From Cristatella mucedo (taxonomy: Eukaryota > Bryozoa > Phylactolaemata > Cristatellidae): a stretch of DNA of 64,000 bases. The notes under the pieces were generated by a model. The model did no database searches and was not told where the DNA came from. It saw only the letters and a list, made by a program, of their open reading frames with translations. This document shows positions 44,131 through 56,959 of this stretch, in pieces (the stretch's first letter is position 1; every line of letters starts with the position of its first letter). The position numbers were made by a program, and so were the translations under genes. The stretch is from the NCBI GenBank assembly GCA_009760855.2, contig WPIO01000079.1:1439501-1503500 (forward strand), read 5' to 3'.

Positions 44131-45440
44131 ATTTATACTAGTTAAAAATCTTTTCCTCAATAAAATAATTATATGTTTAATCAAAAGGACGCCTTATAAT
44201 GGTTTAATGTGCATTCAGGTGCTGTAGAGAGGGCTCATTCAAATGACCCCAGTCGTCGAATATATATATTTCTCGATGCCTTGGTTTGATGCAAGCACCG
44301 TAACTACTGAGAAAAATTAGTACGAAAAACGATAGTTAAATAGCCGCATAGTGTACACTTAGGGACACTGCGGTAATCCCTATTAAAGGAAGCTGAAGAA
44401 CGAGGAAAAAGATGAACCAGGAAATGAGATGGTACTGGCACTGCCGTGGTATTACTGACTTCAGTTTAACACCCAGAGTAACCTAAATCTGTGCAGGTGT
44501 TTTTTAAAGCACATACTAATCTTGACTGGAGTCAAAAATACGTCGTACTACGTAAGCAAAAGCGGTGTAAGTATTCGGACCGTTGCAGGTTCGACTTGGG
44601 CGCCAGATATACCGGACTGAGATTGTTAAGCCGAGATGCGAGGAGGTGAGTCGGCAGTCTGTCGAGCTTCTGACTCGGTGCGAGATGGCTGGCTTTCCAC
44701 AGATACGACCCCCTTTGGGAGTACAGCTTGCCTGCTCTACTTCAGGGCTAGGCAGACCAATACCAGGCCGAGCTTCCAAGCTGAACTCGGAATCGTTCTC
44801 TGGAAGTTCGAGAATCCGTAGGCTATGAGAAGTGGTGAAGTCAGGTGAGACATTCTAATCCTGCCTGATTAGCGACCCGGTGCACTCCTTAGTGTCGACA
44901 AGAACTGCATACGTGATTGTAAAGGCGAGGGTCTGCTGTTATGGCTTATTCATTTATGGTTAACACACTGTCAGGTTAGAGAATTTTTCAACCAACGTAC
45001 GAGATATAGAGATAGAGATAGCAAACAAGAGAAAGATATACAGAGAGTGAGAGAGAAGCTCTCAAATTTTGTCGAACGGCAACTAGAGAAGGGTGCATAC
45101 GCTTAGCCCAAGCGGCAGGGAGAGAAGTGCCCTTTATCTGCCACAACAAGGAGCATGTGGGCGCTGCACAACTGATTGCCACCTGGATTTGCCTCGGAGT
45201 TGGCAAGCGATTGGCTAGCCAGCTGTCGCTACATAAAATACCGGCCTAGAAGTTCAGTTCAGGGGTAGACGGAACCTAGGCCCTACACAAAAGCAGTCTC
45301 AGTAGGGATCAACACACAGCAATGCAGTCCAAAAGCAGTTCCTTAGTAGAACAAGTCTGTTGCCGAACGGTGTGATGGCATAAAGCAGCCCCCAATAGCC
45401 TGCTTTTGTAAGTGTAGACTTGGTTGCGAGAAATGCCAGA
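44131..45440. other. No gene seen; includes a block shared with 46440-46500
   Basis: No convincing frame. Around 45190-45245 GCAAGCGATTGGCTAGCCAG is followed by TGTCGCTAC and an ATAAAATA box. A related stretch (GCAAACGATTGGCTATGCAA, CAGTTGCTAC) occurs at 46471-46502, so it is a dispersed repeat, perhaps with a promoter (inverted CCAAT then TATA-like). Confidence 0.35.
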
Positions 45441-45444
45441 GCCG

Positions 45445-45945
45445 TGAGCAGTGCGACTTGCGTCGGCATTTCCAAATTCTGAATCACTCTGGGTTCGCCC
45501 ATAACTAATAAGTTATTTTTGTCATCGTTTAGTTTAAGGAAATTTGCTACAATCCATTTGCGGATGTCATGAATGCATGCAGTAAGAGAGTTGAGAGAAC
45601 TCAAGGTGTTCGAAGGCTGGGAGGCATCAAAGCAAAGGTACAACTGAGTGTCATCCACATAGTAGTGAAAGCCTAGATTGTACATGGCAATCACCTCGCA
45701 AAGAGGGAGAATATAAACCGTGGAAAGAACCAGACCTACCATGAAGTCCTGAGGTACCCCGTATTTTAGAGATACCTCGGATGATCTTTGTCTATTCACG
45801 TCAATACTCTGGAGTCTCCCACTGAGATAGGACCAGAACCATTGCAGAGCAGTCCCAGTGATGCCCAGGCGATATGAGAGGCGCTCAAGAAGAACTTGCT
45901 GATTTATTGTACCATAAGCTGCCGAAAGATGGAACAAAACAAGCA
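45445..45945 (-). mobile_element. L2A LINE: RT palm region
   Basis: The minus frame covers AAYGTINQQVLLERL, ALQWFWSYLSGRLQSIDV and the YVDDTQLYL catalytic box (about 45665). It then continues to IRKWIVANFLKLNDDK and MGEPRVIQNLEMPT, after which L2A similarity stops at about 45445. It is truncated on both sides. The catalytic box YADD reads YVDD here. Confidence 0.88.
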
Positions 45946-46251
45946 GTGATACTCTATCCAAGTATAGTAGGAGAAAGAGAATATCCAGGCAGTGAATGGA
46001 TACTTCGCGGAATCGAAGGAATAAGTAGGATTATAACGTTCTCAGAATATGTCTGGCTACCTCTTAGGGTACACACATTGACACGGTAAGATGAAGTTAG
46101 GTTGACGCAGTGTAGTCGGAGGATGGAGTTATTTTTTCGCAGTTCATTTAACCAATTAGGGTTAATCAATCGTCGGCTTTACGTATTTTGTGGATAATCA
46201 ACACACGGCCAAGGTACAACCTTGTTCCGAGAACGTACGAGAAAGAGATTG

Positions 46252-46277
46252 GGAGAGAGAGAGGTAGAGAGAGAGAG

Positions 46278-46363
<86 letters not shown>
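46252..46363. repeat. (GA)n microsatellite, about 110 bp
   Basis: A GA run with two GGTAGA interruptions near its left end. Confidence 0.96.
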
Positions 46364-46367
<4 letters not shown>

Positions 46368-46509
46368 TCCGATCCGGCCGAACGGCAGGCATAGCAGGGC
46401 GCACCCGATGAACCGTAAAAATAAAAACTTGGGTTCGACGTGACTGACCCTACGAGAGATTGGCCTTACAGCTGGCAAACGATTGGCTATGCAACAGTTG
46501 CTACAGGCC

Positions 46510-49080
46510 TGCAGGTGTAAAAATAAGGCAGGGTTATCCCCAATAGTGTGGACGGAAAGGGAGTTGCCCAGCTGGAAGCCGGACTGCAGTAAGCTTCTGC
46601 AGAGCAGTATGATTTTGCAACATCACCAGATCAAGTACGGTATGTGACAAAGTGGGAACATATCCAAAGCCCTTTGTCGTCAGATGCAGCTCCACCATCT
46701 CGTCGCATATGGCTAGAGGCCCTGCTCGAACATGCAAAATCTCTCATCGACTGACGCATAGTGTCGTAGTGCTCAATCCTAGGAAACTTCCAGGCTGTCG
46801 CCGACGGTCTCGGCATCCCAAATGTAAACTCCGGCAACTTGCTAATCACTCGCTACGCCGAAGGTACTGTCAAGAACTGTTCTTTTCGATTACTCCAGGC
46901 TCGGTCACTGCGACTTGGCCACCTGATTTCGACTGAAACTGCCAGGGTCTAAGAATCGCTGCTCAGCACATTTGCATTGGAGTCTTGCTAGATAGGTTTG
47001 GCCTCACTTGCTCGAGAATCACATTTGGTCGCATGTACTTGCTTCAGCTTACTTTGCTTGCATAACCCAAACTTATTTACACAACTAGTGGTGTATGCCA
47101 TCCAAAAATCCAGTATCAGCACTTGCTATCGGCGAGCTAGACATGTACTTTTGTTCGAAGCTGAAGGTTGTCCAGGTCAGCTGGGACGCCGGAAGCACTT
47201 ATAAGACCATCAGTGATTCTAAAGGGGCTGCAGCTACGAATGAGTGCTCGCTTTAACAGATTTTTGCTTGAAATAATTTTTTTTTTCCGAATGTAACCGT
47301 TCAGCTACACCTTGCACGTTCCTTAAAGTTTTTCAAGACTTTGCCTTTATTTCATATGGTGCAAAGGCCAGGGAAATATTTCCTACCGGCGTCAAAACGT
47401 ACACGGATCTGTTGAAATTTAAAAAGTAGCTGCAAATTCATCTGTTTCTTAAAAAAGTTTCTCGTTACTCATGTTTTGTCCTCTCTGTGCTTATTCTTGC
47501 TTTCTCTGTACATGTCGGCATTTCGCTGTGCATAGGTTATCTTCCTAAAATATTACAGCTCACTGTAGGTCACGAAGACATTCTTTACCATCTCGACTGG
47601 GTGCCTGATGCTATGTCAAGAGTGCTGAAGTACCGAGCACCTCTTACAAACCGACATGATTTATCTGGCTGAGGAAACTGTATCTAACCTTCATTGCCAC
47701 GGCATTAAGCTTCATAATATCGACGGAGAACCAATAAGTTCTGTCCTTCGTGAGAGGCACCAGTAGCTCCTTTTCCGAGGCTACATGCTAACGCCTAGCA
47801 CAACGTACTTCAGTGGTTACCGGTCTCTAAAAGGCCTCTCAGGGCTTCCCCGGAAGCAGCCTAGCACGATGAGCGTCTGACTTTATTATTACCATGTGGT
47901 GGCCAGTATTAATAAGCCTCACTGGGATCCAGCTCTAAGATACGGCCGCAGCCCAAGCTTCTGCCAGACTGATCACTGCCAGCCTCGGTTAGTTAGGCTC
48001 GAATAGCCTTAAATATCTATTGCAGTTATCACGAGACATTGAAACAGCTGCTTGCACCTAAGAGGAATTTCAACGTCACCTGGCAGATACATCAAACTCG
48101 GTGTGTCGCCACATCGGTTGCCCCTCAAATCAATCCTAAAAGTCCTGATTGTAGCCGCAGCTTTCTTGTAGTCAAGATTCAGAGTGCGAAGTTCCCTGAC
48201 GAAGCCGGTTCCGAGAAGTACTGGAACTCAGCTGCCGTCAGCCAAACGCAAAATATGCTTCCTTACGAACGTTTTTAGAGCGATCAGGATACAGGCGGGT
48301 CCGCAGATTTCAAGTGGTTGCTCCGTGGTCACCCCGATGGATTTGTGGTGGACTTATTAAGCCTCAAGCCAAAGCAGTAGCATGTTTCGTATCAATTTAC
48401 GATATTTCGGTACTGGAATACAGAAGCACTGCTACATTTTTGCTATATACCTCCAGGTCCATGACCGCTGTGAGGACGCTCTCCCAAGTTGTCTGGGCCA
48501 CTCTAAGCTTTCTAAGCTTTTTTCCACTAGTGCTTATTAACCCGACGGCCACTGGGGCTCCCGGTCAGCTATCGCTCCGTCTGGATTGATTTTTCCCGGC
48601 ACCAAATGCCACGTGCAATCTCGACATGAGTTGCTGCTCGGAGATCGGGAGTAACACGCCTTTTGGCCGGTCCACTGGGAATCTGAGCCTGCTTCAGCTG
48701 CATGCACTCACTCTCTAAATGGCCAGCTGCTTGCAAGGCTAACTATCTTCGGTATATATATCATTCAGTCGTCCACTACGACCAATCCTAGGTCTAGAAC
48801 AACCTTCACGCGATTCAAGCCGGCCCTCAAGGTCACCGAAGCACTAGAAATAGGATGCCAGGCACTCTTCACCGTGGCTCGCCATAATGTGCAGCCACTT
48901 TTACGGATTAGGCACATGCCATTGAATTGCTTTCCGTGGCCCAGCTGCTCAATCGGCCAACTAACTTCTGTCTCTCCAGCTCTCTGAAACGCTCGGCGTA
49001 TCACAGAGGTTTATTCAAGCTGTGAAACCTATGGAGAAGCACATGCTTGCCATTGTTCGGGTTCAAGTCGGGGTATGTCG
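46510..49080. other. No gene recognised; several short unassigned frames
   Basis: Frames at 46652-46936 (94 codons), 48039-48278 (79) and 48314-48589 (91) have no motif I recognise and no start or splice context that links them. Composition is close to the family D repeats, so old LTR material is possible. I cannot exclude small host exons. Confidence 0.3.
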
Positions 49081-49084
49081 TGAT

Positions 49085-49330
49085 GCAAATTGGAAGTAAC
49101 TTACAGGCTTTGGGAGCATACAAACTAAAGTCACGGTCTCCAAAATATTTGAGGTCCATACAATTTATAAGTAATTGCTTAGATTCCGATATCAGGTAGT
49201 ACGGTACTTCCCTTAGTGGGGGAGAAGATCTGATAGGTTGGCTGGAGCCAAAGAATGATGGGACCTAAAAGTGAGCTACAGAACCTTAAAGTCAAAGCGT
49301 TTATTTACCGGGAGCCAGTGCATGTTCAAT
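49085..49330 (-). mobile_element. L2A LINE fragment (3' part of RT)
   Basis: GGCTTTGGGAGCATACAAAC, CACGGTCTCCAAAATATTTG, GGGGGAGAAGATCTGATAGG and CCTAAAAGTGAGC match the L2A 3' coding region on the minus strand; both ends are lost. Confidence 0.8.
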
Positions 49331-50375
49331 ATACTATAGTCTTTAAATATTCTTTTTGTTACTGTTGTGACATATTAAAAAGACTTGACAATTCTAGGTA
49401 GGATTGGAATTCTTAACCAACTACCAGAATATCGTCAAATTAGTGTACCAACGGTGTACGGTTTTATAAGTTATATAGTATAATCGTGTACATCAGTAAT
49501 GAAAAGTGGAGGGGCGGCTTTAATTTCTGGGTTTGCTCCCAGCTGGGCTTTGAAGTTATATTTGCTTACCTTTCTGGCAATTTACACAGCACCAGCTACT
49601 GGATTCAGTTATCACATGTTTATATATGCCCCACAATGATAATAACCACAGAAAGTTATTGCATAGATTTGTGAGAAACAATTAGAATGAAAGTTCGACT
49701 AAAAAACAGTATAATCGTGCCAATGCTAATAAAACACGCTAGTACAATCCAGTGACAACTGACTAATCTGCAAACCACACGGGGACTAAGAAGCCAAGTT
49801 GCGACCACAATTGATATTAGGATAGCTTGATGCAGTCGATTATAATCAATGACTATACCTAGAGCGTATTCAACGAACTCATCTGGCTCTGTCATACAAA
49901 AGTCCACCGTCTCGATTAGGCACAACCAGAAGTCATCAGGAGTAAAACCTAAGGAAGCATATTTTTTTTACCTCTGCCGATCAAGCTGAAAGAAGACGGA
50001 TTTGACTTTTTCGATTAAACCAGAAATTCCTCGATCAATGTTTACATTTCGTAAACTACGATGTGAATGATGTCGTATTACAACAGTCAGTTTCTGCTTC
50101 CATTCACAGGACTTGGATCTGTTAAAGTGCATGCTGGTAACCAACATTAGCTACTCATTTTTAATAGCTTGTGGCAAGAGGCTCTTGGATGTATGCCACC
50201 TACTCGCGTGAATAATAACAATCAAAAGCAAAAACCCGTAACACGTACTTTAAACTAAAATTAATTTAAATGCTTTATTTATTTAGTGCCATAGAAACAA
50301 TTCATCTTCCGAGCCCTCTAGCACGACGAATTCTCTCCACTCCCTCGATGAATGCATTTATCGCACCTGCACATG
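49331..50375. other. No gene seen; AT-rich sequence
   Basis: The longest frames are 89 codons (49925-49656, minus) and 62 codons. The minus frame is hydrophobic but has no recognised family. Confidence 0.3.
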
Positions 50376-50379
50376 GATG

Positions 50380-51235
50380 GCAGGAAACTTTCTCATATTG
50401 AGGAATTATAAAACCGACTTACTAGTTGTGAGCGTAACCAAGTGCGATTCACAAATTGGCTTTGCCATTATATCTCCTGTTGAATCAGCACTCAATATAA
50501 AATTTATGTTCCAAAGCGACCATTAATTAGTCAACCACGTCAGTTTCACAGTCGAATCTGCCTACTTACAGCTACATAACATGGCTAAAACTCGTGCTTG
50601 TTTCGACAGGGATGAAACGTCTAAATTTGTCCATGCATTTGAAATTCTGCCTGACTTCTGTAACTCACTGCTTATGGTCTATTGGACGATGCACTTAGTG
50701 TCTGTGCACTGGATCACTTACAGCTGGTGCAAAACGTTGCAGCCAGGCTTCTTTGCCGTGAGTGTCACATAGGCCAAATCACACTACTTTCCTCTAGCGC
50801 ACTTGCTAAAAGCCGACCAACTCATCCACTTCAAGGTTTTGTTGCTCACCTTTCGGATCCTTCATTCTTTGGCTCCAGAATACCAGGTAAGATCGATTCC
50901 CCCAACAGGCTAAGCTTGCTATCGCTGCTTTTCGAAATCTAACTGTTTACCCATACCTCGTATAAATGTCAGATTCTTTGGAGACCGCAACGGTAGTTCG
51001 TATGCTCTTAAAGCCTAGAACTTAATCCAGACACGCCTTAAGACATCTGCTTAGTCAACATTTAAAAAGAAACTATCAAGGCATATTCATCGCAGCATCT
51101 AGTAGATCCCTGCTATTCGACTTGTACTTGCTTATCCAAGCTGAGACTTTGCAGGCTGCCACCAATCAAACTCGCATGCTCGCCCTAAGCATGTCACAAT
51201 TAAACCATTTTATTCATGGTTTTTATTGAATACGG
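50380..51235 (+). mobile_element. Diverged L2A LINE fragment (RT C-terminal half and 3' UTR)
   Basis: The sequence reads MAGNFLILRNYKTDLLVV, then NMAKTRACFDRDETSKFVHA, CNSLL and a LQLVQN-AARLL block, followed by a decayed 3' UTR near 51110-51230. No tail stem-loop is left. Confidence 0.75.
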
Positions 51236-52055
51236 TTAATTGCGATAAAATTGAAATATCGGTTTGGGGCAATTTTTCCATGCCGACACCTGGCATCGTG
51301 GACGGGAATCTGTGGGTCAATCTTCATCTGAACGTGGAAATTGTGTCTGCGAGAAGTCTCTCGGGTGATAAATGTAGATATCAGCAGGATTATGACCCTA
51401 AGCATACTGTGAAGTTAGTCGGAATATTATTGCAAACGTCTTGGTGAGCTGCAATTGTCGATTGCGAAAACGTCTCCTCAGTTTTATTTGTATAGGGTAG
51501 AGCGCAAGCAGAATCAGCATGCCCACTGTTACAATGAGACTAACGAGAATTAAATTGCACCTGGACGGAGTCCGTCATATACATGCATATAGGCACACAC
51601 ACACACTCTCCACTTACTCAAGTACTTAACCGACCGCCAGGTGCCATGCTCGTCGTCAGTGGGATTCCAAGGCCTTAGCGTACTGTTGCTGCTACTCTCA
51701 ATAACAGTAAAATCTGACTTTTCGAATTCCATTCAACGAGTTTCATTGAACTCTGTCTTTCGCACAGACAGACGGTTGGCGAAGCATCCCACAATGAGAA
51801 ACAAAGGACTATTTACACAAGATCGCTCCACGCTATCTTCAGCGTCTTGCATCCGTTTAGGAACTTTCATGCAGGCATAAAAACATAATATGCATGGCAT
51901 GATAACACTAACCATTTGGTCTTGCTTCCTTTGGCAGCAAATGTAGAAAGTGCACAGAAAGAGAGCGACTTCTGTGAAAGCAAAAAATCAAATGCATTAC
52001 TTTGTATCTATATTATCTCGTTTCATTCACTCTACATATCCTAAGGGGCTAGCAG
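51236..52055. other. No gene seen; a decayed LINE tail lies near 51930-52000
   Basis: TTTGGCAGCAAATGTAGAAA with GAAAGAGAGCGACTTCTGTG near 51932-51980 resembles an L2A tail. The rest is unassigned. Confidence 0.3.
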
Positions 52056-52120
52056 CAATGACTTAGGCAAGACCTTGGTTGGGCGAGCACCTTAACCACT
52101 GGGCTGAACAATCAAGCCAT
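52055..52120 (-). mobile_element. tRNA-like SINE head remnant
   Basis: GTTCAGCCCAGTGGTTAAGG then TGCTCGCCC on the minus strand matches the A-box side of the SINE at 32948-33112. The B-box side is lost. Confidence 0.45.
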
Positions 52121-52359
52121 CTACCTATTCTTGTAACAACATATATATTGGTCGCCCGTATTAGACCTGCAGCAAATTATTCAGATCACTCGCTGATTGA
52201 TTATCAAACATTTTTGAGAATGCTTATATTGGTAGAAAACCATCCAAGTATTTGTGGCATCACTACTTAATATTAACACTTTCTTTTCTTCCGATTTTCT
52301 CAATAAACAGAGAAATTCTGGGAAACTAATACAATTTAAAACTGACCTAGTTTTAAAGG

Positions 52360-52518
52360 CAAATTGCCATCTTTCGCTATACGAAAAAGCCTTTAAGGCT
52401 CTCACCCTGCTCCCAGTGGAGTTGCAGAATCGCCCACCTCATGATTCGAACCCTCGACCCAGGACCAAGGTGGCGAAAAGCAATCGCCTTACTTAATGAG
52501 CAATCACAGCTCACAAAT
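52360..52518 (-). mobile_element. tRNA-derived SINE (type 1), diverged
   Basis: On the minus strand it reads GAGCTGTGATTGCTCATTAA, AGTAAGGCGATTGCTTTTC, a GGGTTCGAATCATGAGG B box, and the body with AGAGCCTTAAAGGC. These are the type 1 landmarks in order. Confidence 0.72.
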
Positions 52519-52739
52519 GCTTATCTATTTTTAACAGGATATTTATTACTTTTGTTATAGCAAGAAAAACTTGCTGTGAAGCGACAGCAATTACGCCAAA
52601 GTAATAATGTGGAAGATTACCGTCGATCGGCACTGAGATATGATCGCTTGCTGTAGCAAACTAATTTATGCAAAATAAAAAGGACTTTGAAACTCAACAT
52701 TACTTTAACGGATGTAGCAAATACTCAAACAGTTGTCAA

Positions 52740-52838
52740 GGGATTCGCTTCTCCTATATTTGTTAAGGTGCTCTGAAAGAGAATGAGTTCTTTGAGAGTG
52801 CTACGTTAAATGCAATATTATTATTATTTTAAGGCAGA
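52740..52838 (+). mobile_element. L2A LINE 3' tail, diverged
   Basis: GGTGCTCTGAAAGAGAATGA with GTTCTTTGAGAGTGCTACGT and an ATTATTATTATTTT tail follows the family stem-loop pattern. Confidence 0.7.
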
Positions 52839-52839
52839 T

Positions 52840-53400
52840 GGGGATCTGAAAGATTTATATTGCATTTGTGATTTACAACGTTTAAGATTTATTTAGCCGG
52901 TTAGACTCTAGATGCAAAACAGCCATTATTATGGTCTGCTAGCTCTTTAGATAGTTGTTGGCAGATTTCTTTTGATAGCATATAACTGAGCAGGTAATTT
53001 ACCGACCTTTACAACTACTATTTAAAATAAAACCTCACGTGAATCACCTAAATATATAAGATCTAAGTTAAAATCTAGCGTTTACAAGAGATGACATAGA
53101 CCGCTCATTCTTGGGCGAGAAAGCAGTGCTGATTCGTATTATAACAAGACCGAAATCTCCCTAGAGCACAGCATACTTCATCTAGGACCAAACCAACGTT
53201 AATAAGCTACTAACTGCCTTGAAATATCGTGATTATGGCACGGACGTCACTGGACACTTAAAAATATGCCGAACCGAATGAACCACCAGCTTCGTCAATA
53301 AGTACTTTTGTATCATCACAGGTAGACAAAAATCTTAAGCTCTTTGAAAAATGAACTTGGGGCACAGCTGATTGAGTCTCTCTCAGTGTGAACAACATCA
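52840..53400. other. No gene seen; AT-rich sequence
   Basis: No motif or repeat recognised. Confidence 0.35.
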
Positions 53401-53404
53401 AGGA

Positions 53405-53990
53405 ATAATAATAAAAATGATAGTAATGCACTTCATGAAACGCCCTCAGAAAACTCAATCTCTTCTCAGGCGCTTTACATCTGTTGCAAAGGGAAACGCG
53501 ATTGAATGGTGAGTAATATCATGCTTGATAAACATGAATAACATGGTTGGGGGCATGCACAGGGGCAGCATGCAAGTTTGGTTAGTGGCAGCGAGCACAG
53601 TGTCAGCACGCATAAGCTCATGAAGGACGAATCATGGGGGCCCACTAAATGCTGTCGTAAATCGGTGTGTTTTTGAGTTCTTTTTAAATGTGGTCAAGTC
53701 AGAGGCTGTTATGACACATGTCGGAGCGAGTTCCCGACTTTGGAAGCATACGAGCTAAATGCACGGTCTCCAAAGAATTTTAGGTTTGTACGAGTTATTG
53801 GTAAACAGCTGGATTCCGAAAAGCGGATTGTACGATGTTTAGCCTGGTGGTGGGAGTAGATCTCAGAGATTGGCTGGAGCCACAGAATGAAGTGACTTAA
53901 GAGGGAGCGACAGAAACTTGAAGTCGACCAGTTGTTGAATGGTAGCCAGTGCAGGTCAGCAAGAAGTGGTGGTGCCACTGCTAGACCCAT
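53405..53990 (-). mobile_element. L2A LINE fragment (RT end and 3' UTR)
   Basis: Tail (AATAATAATAAAAATGATAG), stem-loop, 3' UTR and coding blocks ([33 protein letters not shown] on the minus strand) are in order. It is 5'-truncated at about 53990. Confidence 0.88.
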
Positions 53991-54624
53991 TGAGGGTGCT
54001 GACGCCAGGACATTACACCAAGTTAGGCCTCATTGAGCAATTTGCCACTATTTTAGGTAATAATCATACACCTGAAAACTAAGAGCCACTGCTTCGGGGT
54101 CTCATAAAGATACATGTTAATAGAAGATCCATGATTCTCCTTCAGTTCAGTCTGTCATTTATTGGCACCGTATTTTATATCAAACAGCTGTGGGATTCGA
54201 TGAGCTAAGACTTAGTATTAGTTATAGTATAATTAATTCTCTTTGGTGGCAGAATTTGTCTGAAAAACATTCGCATACTCCCGTGAAGGTCATTCCATGG
54301 TTGCTCGAAGCTGGAATCTGTAAGCCCTCATCGAAGTGCATTGGGGGTTCGCTCAAATGCGGCATTACTTTTGCCACAAGTGGGGCCAGAACCAGGAGCG
54401 ATGGTGCATTGTGACTGCTATTGTATTAATTGATCACACCACTTCGCCCTCTCTTATTGCCAACTTTAACACGATTAGACTGGCGGTCGTACAGTAAGTA
54501 AAAAAGTTGTGGCTCCAGGGAGTTTGCTAAAGAATCATTATACAAGCATTGAGCCACTAGTGAAAGTTCATCGATGTTTGGCAGCTTGCATAATTACCCC
54601 ACAAGCAGGACCACCCTTTCGTGA

Positions 54625-55560
54625 TAATAATAACAAGAGTAATAATACACTTGATAAAACACCCTCAGAGAACTTAATCTCTTTCTAGATGGTCTACGTT
54701 TTCTGAAAACAAAACACGATCGAATGGTGAGTGGTATCAAGCTTGATAAACAACATACATATCATGGTTAAGGGTGACTTGCACAGGGCCAGCATGCAAA
54801 TGTGGTTAGTGGCAGCATGCACAGTGTCAGCACGCATAAGCACATCAAGCACGCATAAGCACGCATAAGCGCGTGAAAGACGGAAAACAACAAGAAACCC
54901 ACTAAATTTTGTCGTTAATAAGTGGAGTTTCTAGGTCTTTTTAAATGTGGTCAAGTCAGGGGATGTCGTGAAGCAAGTCGGGAGTGAGTTCCAGGCTTTC
55001 AAAGCATGTGAACTAAATGCATGGTCTCCAAAGTATTTGAGGTTTGCAATTGGGTATAGGTAAACGGTTTCTGAAAAGCATGTGGTACGATGCTTGGCCT
55101 GATGGGGGAGTAGATCTGATAGGTATGCTGGAGCAGCAGAATGAAGGGACCTAAAAGTGAGCAACAAAACTTTGAAGTCAATCCGTTGCTTGACTGGTAG
55201 CCGGTGTGGGTCAGCGAAAAGTCGGGCAATGTGGCAACTGCTACGCTCAAGACAGACAAGCTTAGCTACAGAGTTTTGCACCAGCTGTAAGAGCCCGATC
55301 GCACATGTCGGTAGGCCAGCAGCACTAGTTACAGAAGTCAAGACCGGATGCCACAAATGCAGGAACTAACTTAGATGTGGTATCCCTGTCTAATCAAGCA
55401 TGAATTTTAGTCAAGTCTGCCTACTTCAAGCTGAAAGTAGTCAGACTTGATTGTGAAGCTGATCAGATCGTCTAACGAAAGGTAATTTTGGAACATGACA
55501 GCTAGATTTCATGCAGATTAAACAGAATGTGTGCTGGCTGAGCCGATTTGAGTTTTATAT
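54625..55560 (-). mobile_element. L2A LINE fragment (RT end and 3' UTR) with internal tandem duplication
   Basis: A stem-loop and short tail at 54625-54690 lead into the 3' UTR. At about 54830-54880 GCACGCATAAGCACATCAA units are repeated. The minus frame 55356-54931 covers the RT end (LLQLVQNSVAKLVCLERSS, PAYLSDLLPHQAKHRTTCFS). It is diverged beyond 55400. Confidence 0.87.
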
Positions 55561-55602
55561 GCCCGTCTCATTGATGCATCGGAATAAATTCACGAACGAT
55601 TT

Positions 55603-55710
55603 TATAGAGACATCACATCATAGTCATTTTAAAAATACCTGACATCTCTTGCTAGAGTAGACATCACATCATAGTCATTTTAAAAATACCTGACATCTCT
55701 TGCTAGAGTA
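55603..55710. repeat. 51-bp tandem duplication
   Basis: AGACATCACATCATAGTCAT ... CTTGCTAGAGT is present twice in direct tandem with no difference seen. Identity indicates a recent event. Confidence 0.95.
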
Positions 55711-56280
55711 TTTTTGTTGCGTTTAATAATAATATAAGTTTTTCACCTTTGACAACTATGGTCGAAAATTTAAGCGATCCAGTAGATTTAACTTTCAGGG
55801 TTAAACAACATTAAGTGCTAGATAAGAATAGTCAAGATTAGTACTGTTTTATTCATATTGCGGCTTAGATGTTGTAGCAAGAGGGTAATGTGCTCATCTT
55901 TGAAGATCAAGGTCGCATTCGAAGCCTGGCGACACTTCCAAAAGGTACTGGTAGATATTCAAATTATTTCAGAGTGCCAAACAAACGAATACAATGCTAG
56001 TATAGAATTTTTTATTTACTTTTATTTCGAAATGCCAGATGCACCCGTAATCGTTCTAATACAACTGAAGGTGGCACGGGCTTACTCTTATAACATCTGT
56101 TGGTAAATCGATGCTCTCTAAAATACCAATAGTAGCCCTTAAGCGATTAGGTTACCCAAAAATAAACTCTATTCATTTCTTTATTTCCTTCGACCGAAGC
56201 TCGATTTACACCTTGCTGTGTGTGCTGAGTTCTCAGCGCACATTACTTGTGGTAGCACACTACGTTAAGTGGTCGTTCTT
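55711..56280. other. No gene seen; unassigned
   Basis: Two frames of about 80 codons (55858-56106 and 56111-56347) show no recognised domain. Confidence 0.3.
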
Positions 56281-56282
56281 CA

Positions 56283-56415
56283 TTAACACGGCCCTGAGGT
56301 TGTGGGTTCGAATCCTATGGTGGGTAATCTTTCATTTCCTCCACTGATGGTGGTGATAGCCTTTTAGGCTCTTCTACCTCCATAAAAAAAGACTGTTAAA
56401 TCAGGTGGTGCTTTA
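56283..56415 (+). mobile_element. tRNA-derived SINE (type 1), head degraded
   Basis: GGTTGTGGGTTCGAATCC (B box), GGTGGGTAATCTTTCATTTC, GATGGTGGTGATAGCCTTTT, AGGCTCTTCTACC and GTTAAATCAGGTGG are the type 1 body and 3' end. The A-box part is barely recognisable. Confidence 0.75.
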
Positions 56416-56955
56416 TTATTAGTTAACTTTTTCGGGCTGGGACACTGTCACTGTTCCTGACTATTTAGCGATTCTAAAAATTCCACTGCCTACATAAGTT
56501 CATTATTCGTTGCATATCGGGATGAATAGACGTAGAAATATCTTTTGGAATCGTGCAAAATACTCTTAAAAATTGTGTGATAACGTAGAAGTGGTGCGCC
56601 TGAATACGCACATGCAATAGAATTAACAAAACTGATACTATTTAAAATTCTAAAAATTCCATCAATCCAGAATACCACCATTGCAAACGAGCAACGTTCT
56701 AAAAGAAGCTGCTAGGCCAGATATGTGTAAATATAAATCGGAAGTATAATATTCTAACAATATTCCATAGAAGTGTTCTGTATCTATTAGGCAGATGATT
56801 GGAGAAAATAGTTTACATCCTTTGGAAGTACGCTGAATATTCACTGGCCTAAGCTAACAAGCATGCAGTTTAGGTAACTAGCTGAATATAGGGTATACAA
56901 CGACCTAAATAGTATATACTTAGGGTATACAACAACCTATTTAGGAATACAGACA
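56416..56955. other. No gene seen; AT-rich
   Basis: A short tandem block with AGGGTATACAACGACCTAAA near 56889 and its near-copy at about 56930 is the only structure noted. Confidence 0.35.
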
Positions 56956-56959
56956 TTGG

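Noticed and set aside
46179-46478. ORFs of (LS)n and (RE)n across the GA repeat, and similar ones at 38402-38749 and 43209-43451
   Set aside because: Translations of dinucleotide microsatellites.
46510-48600. Possible host exons in the 91-94 codon frames
   Set aside because: No motif, no splice pairing and no similarity to anything recognised. Left as unassigned.
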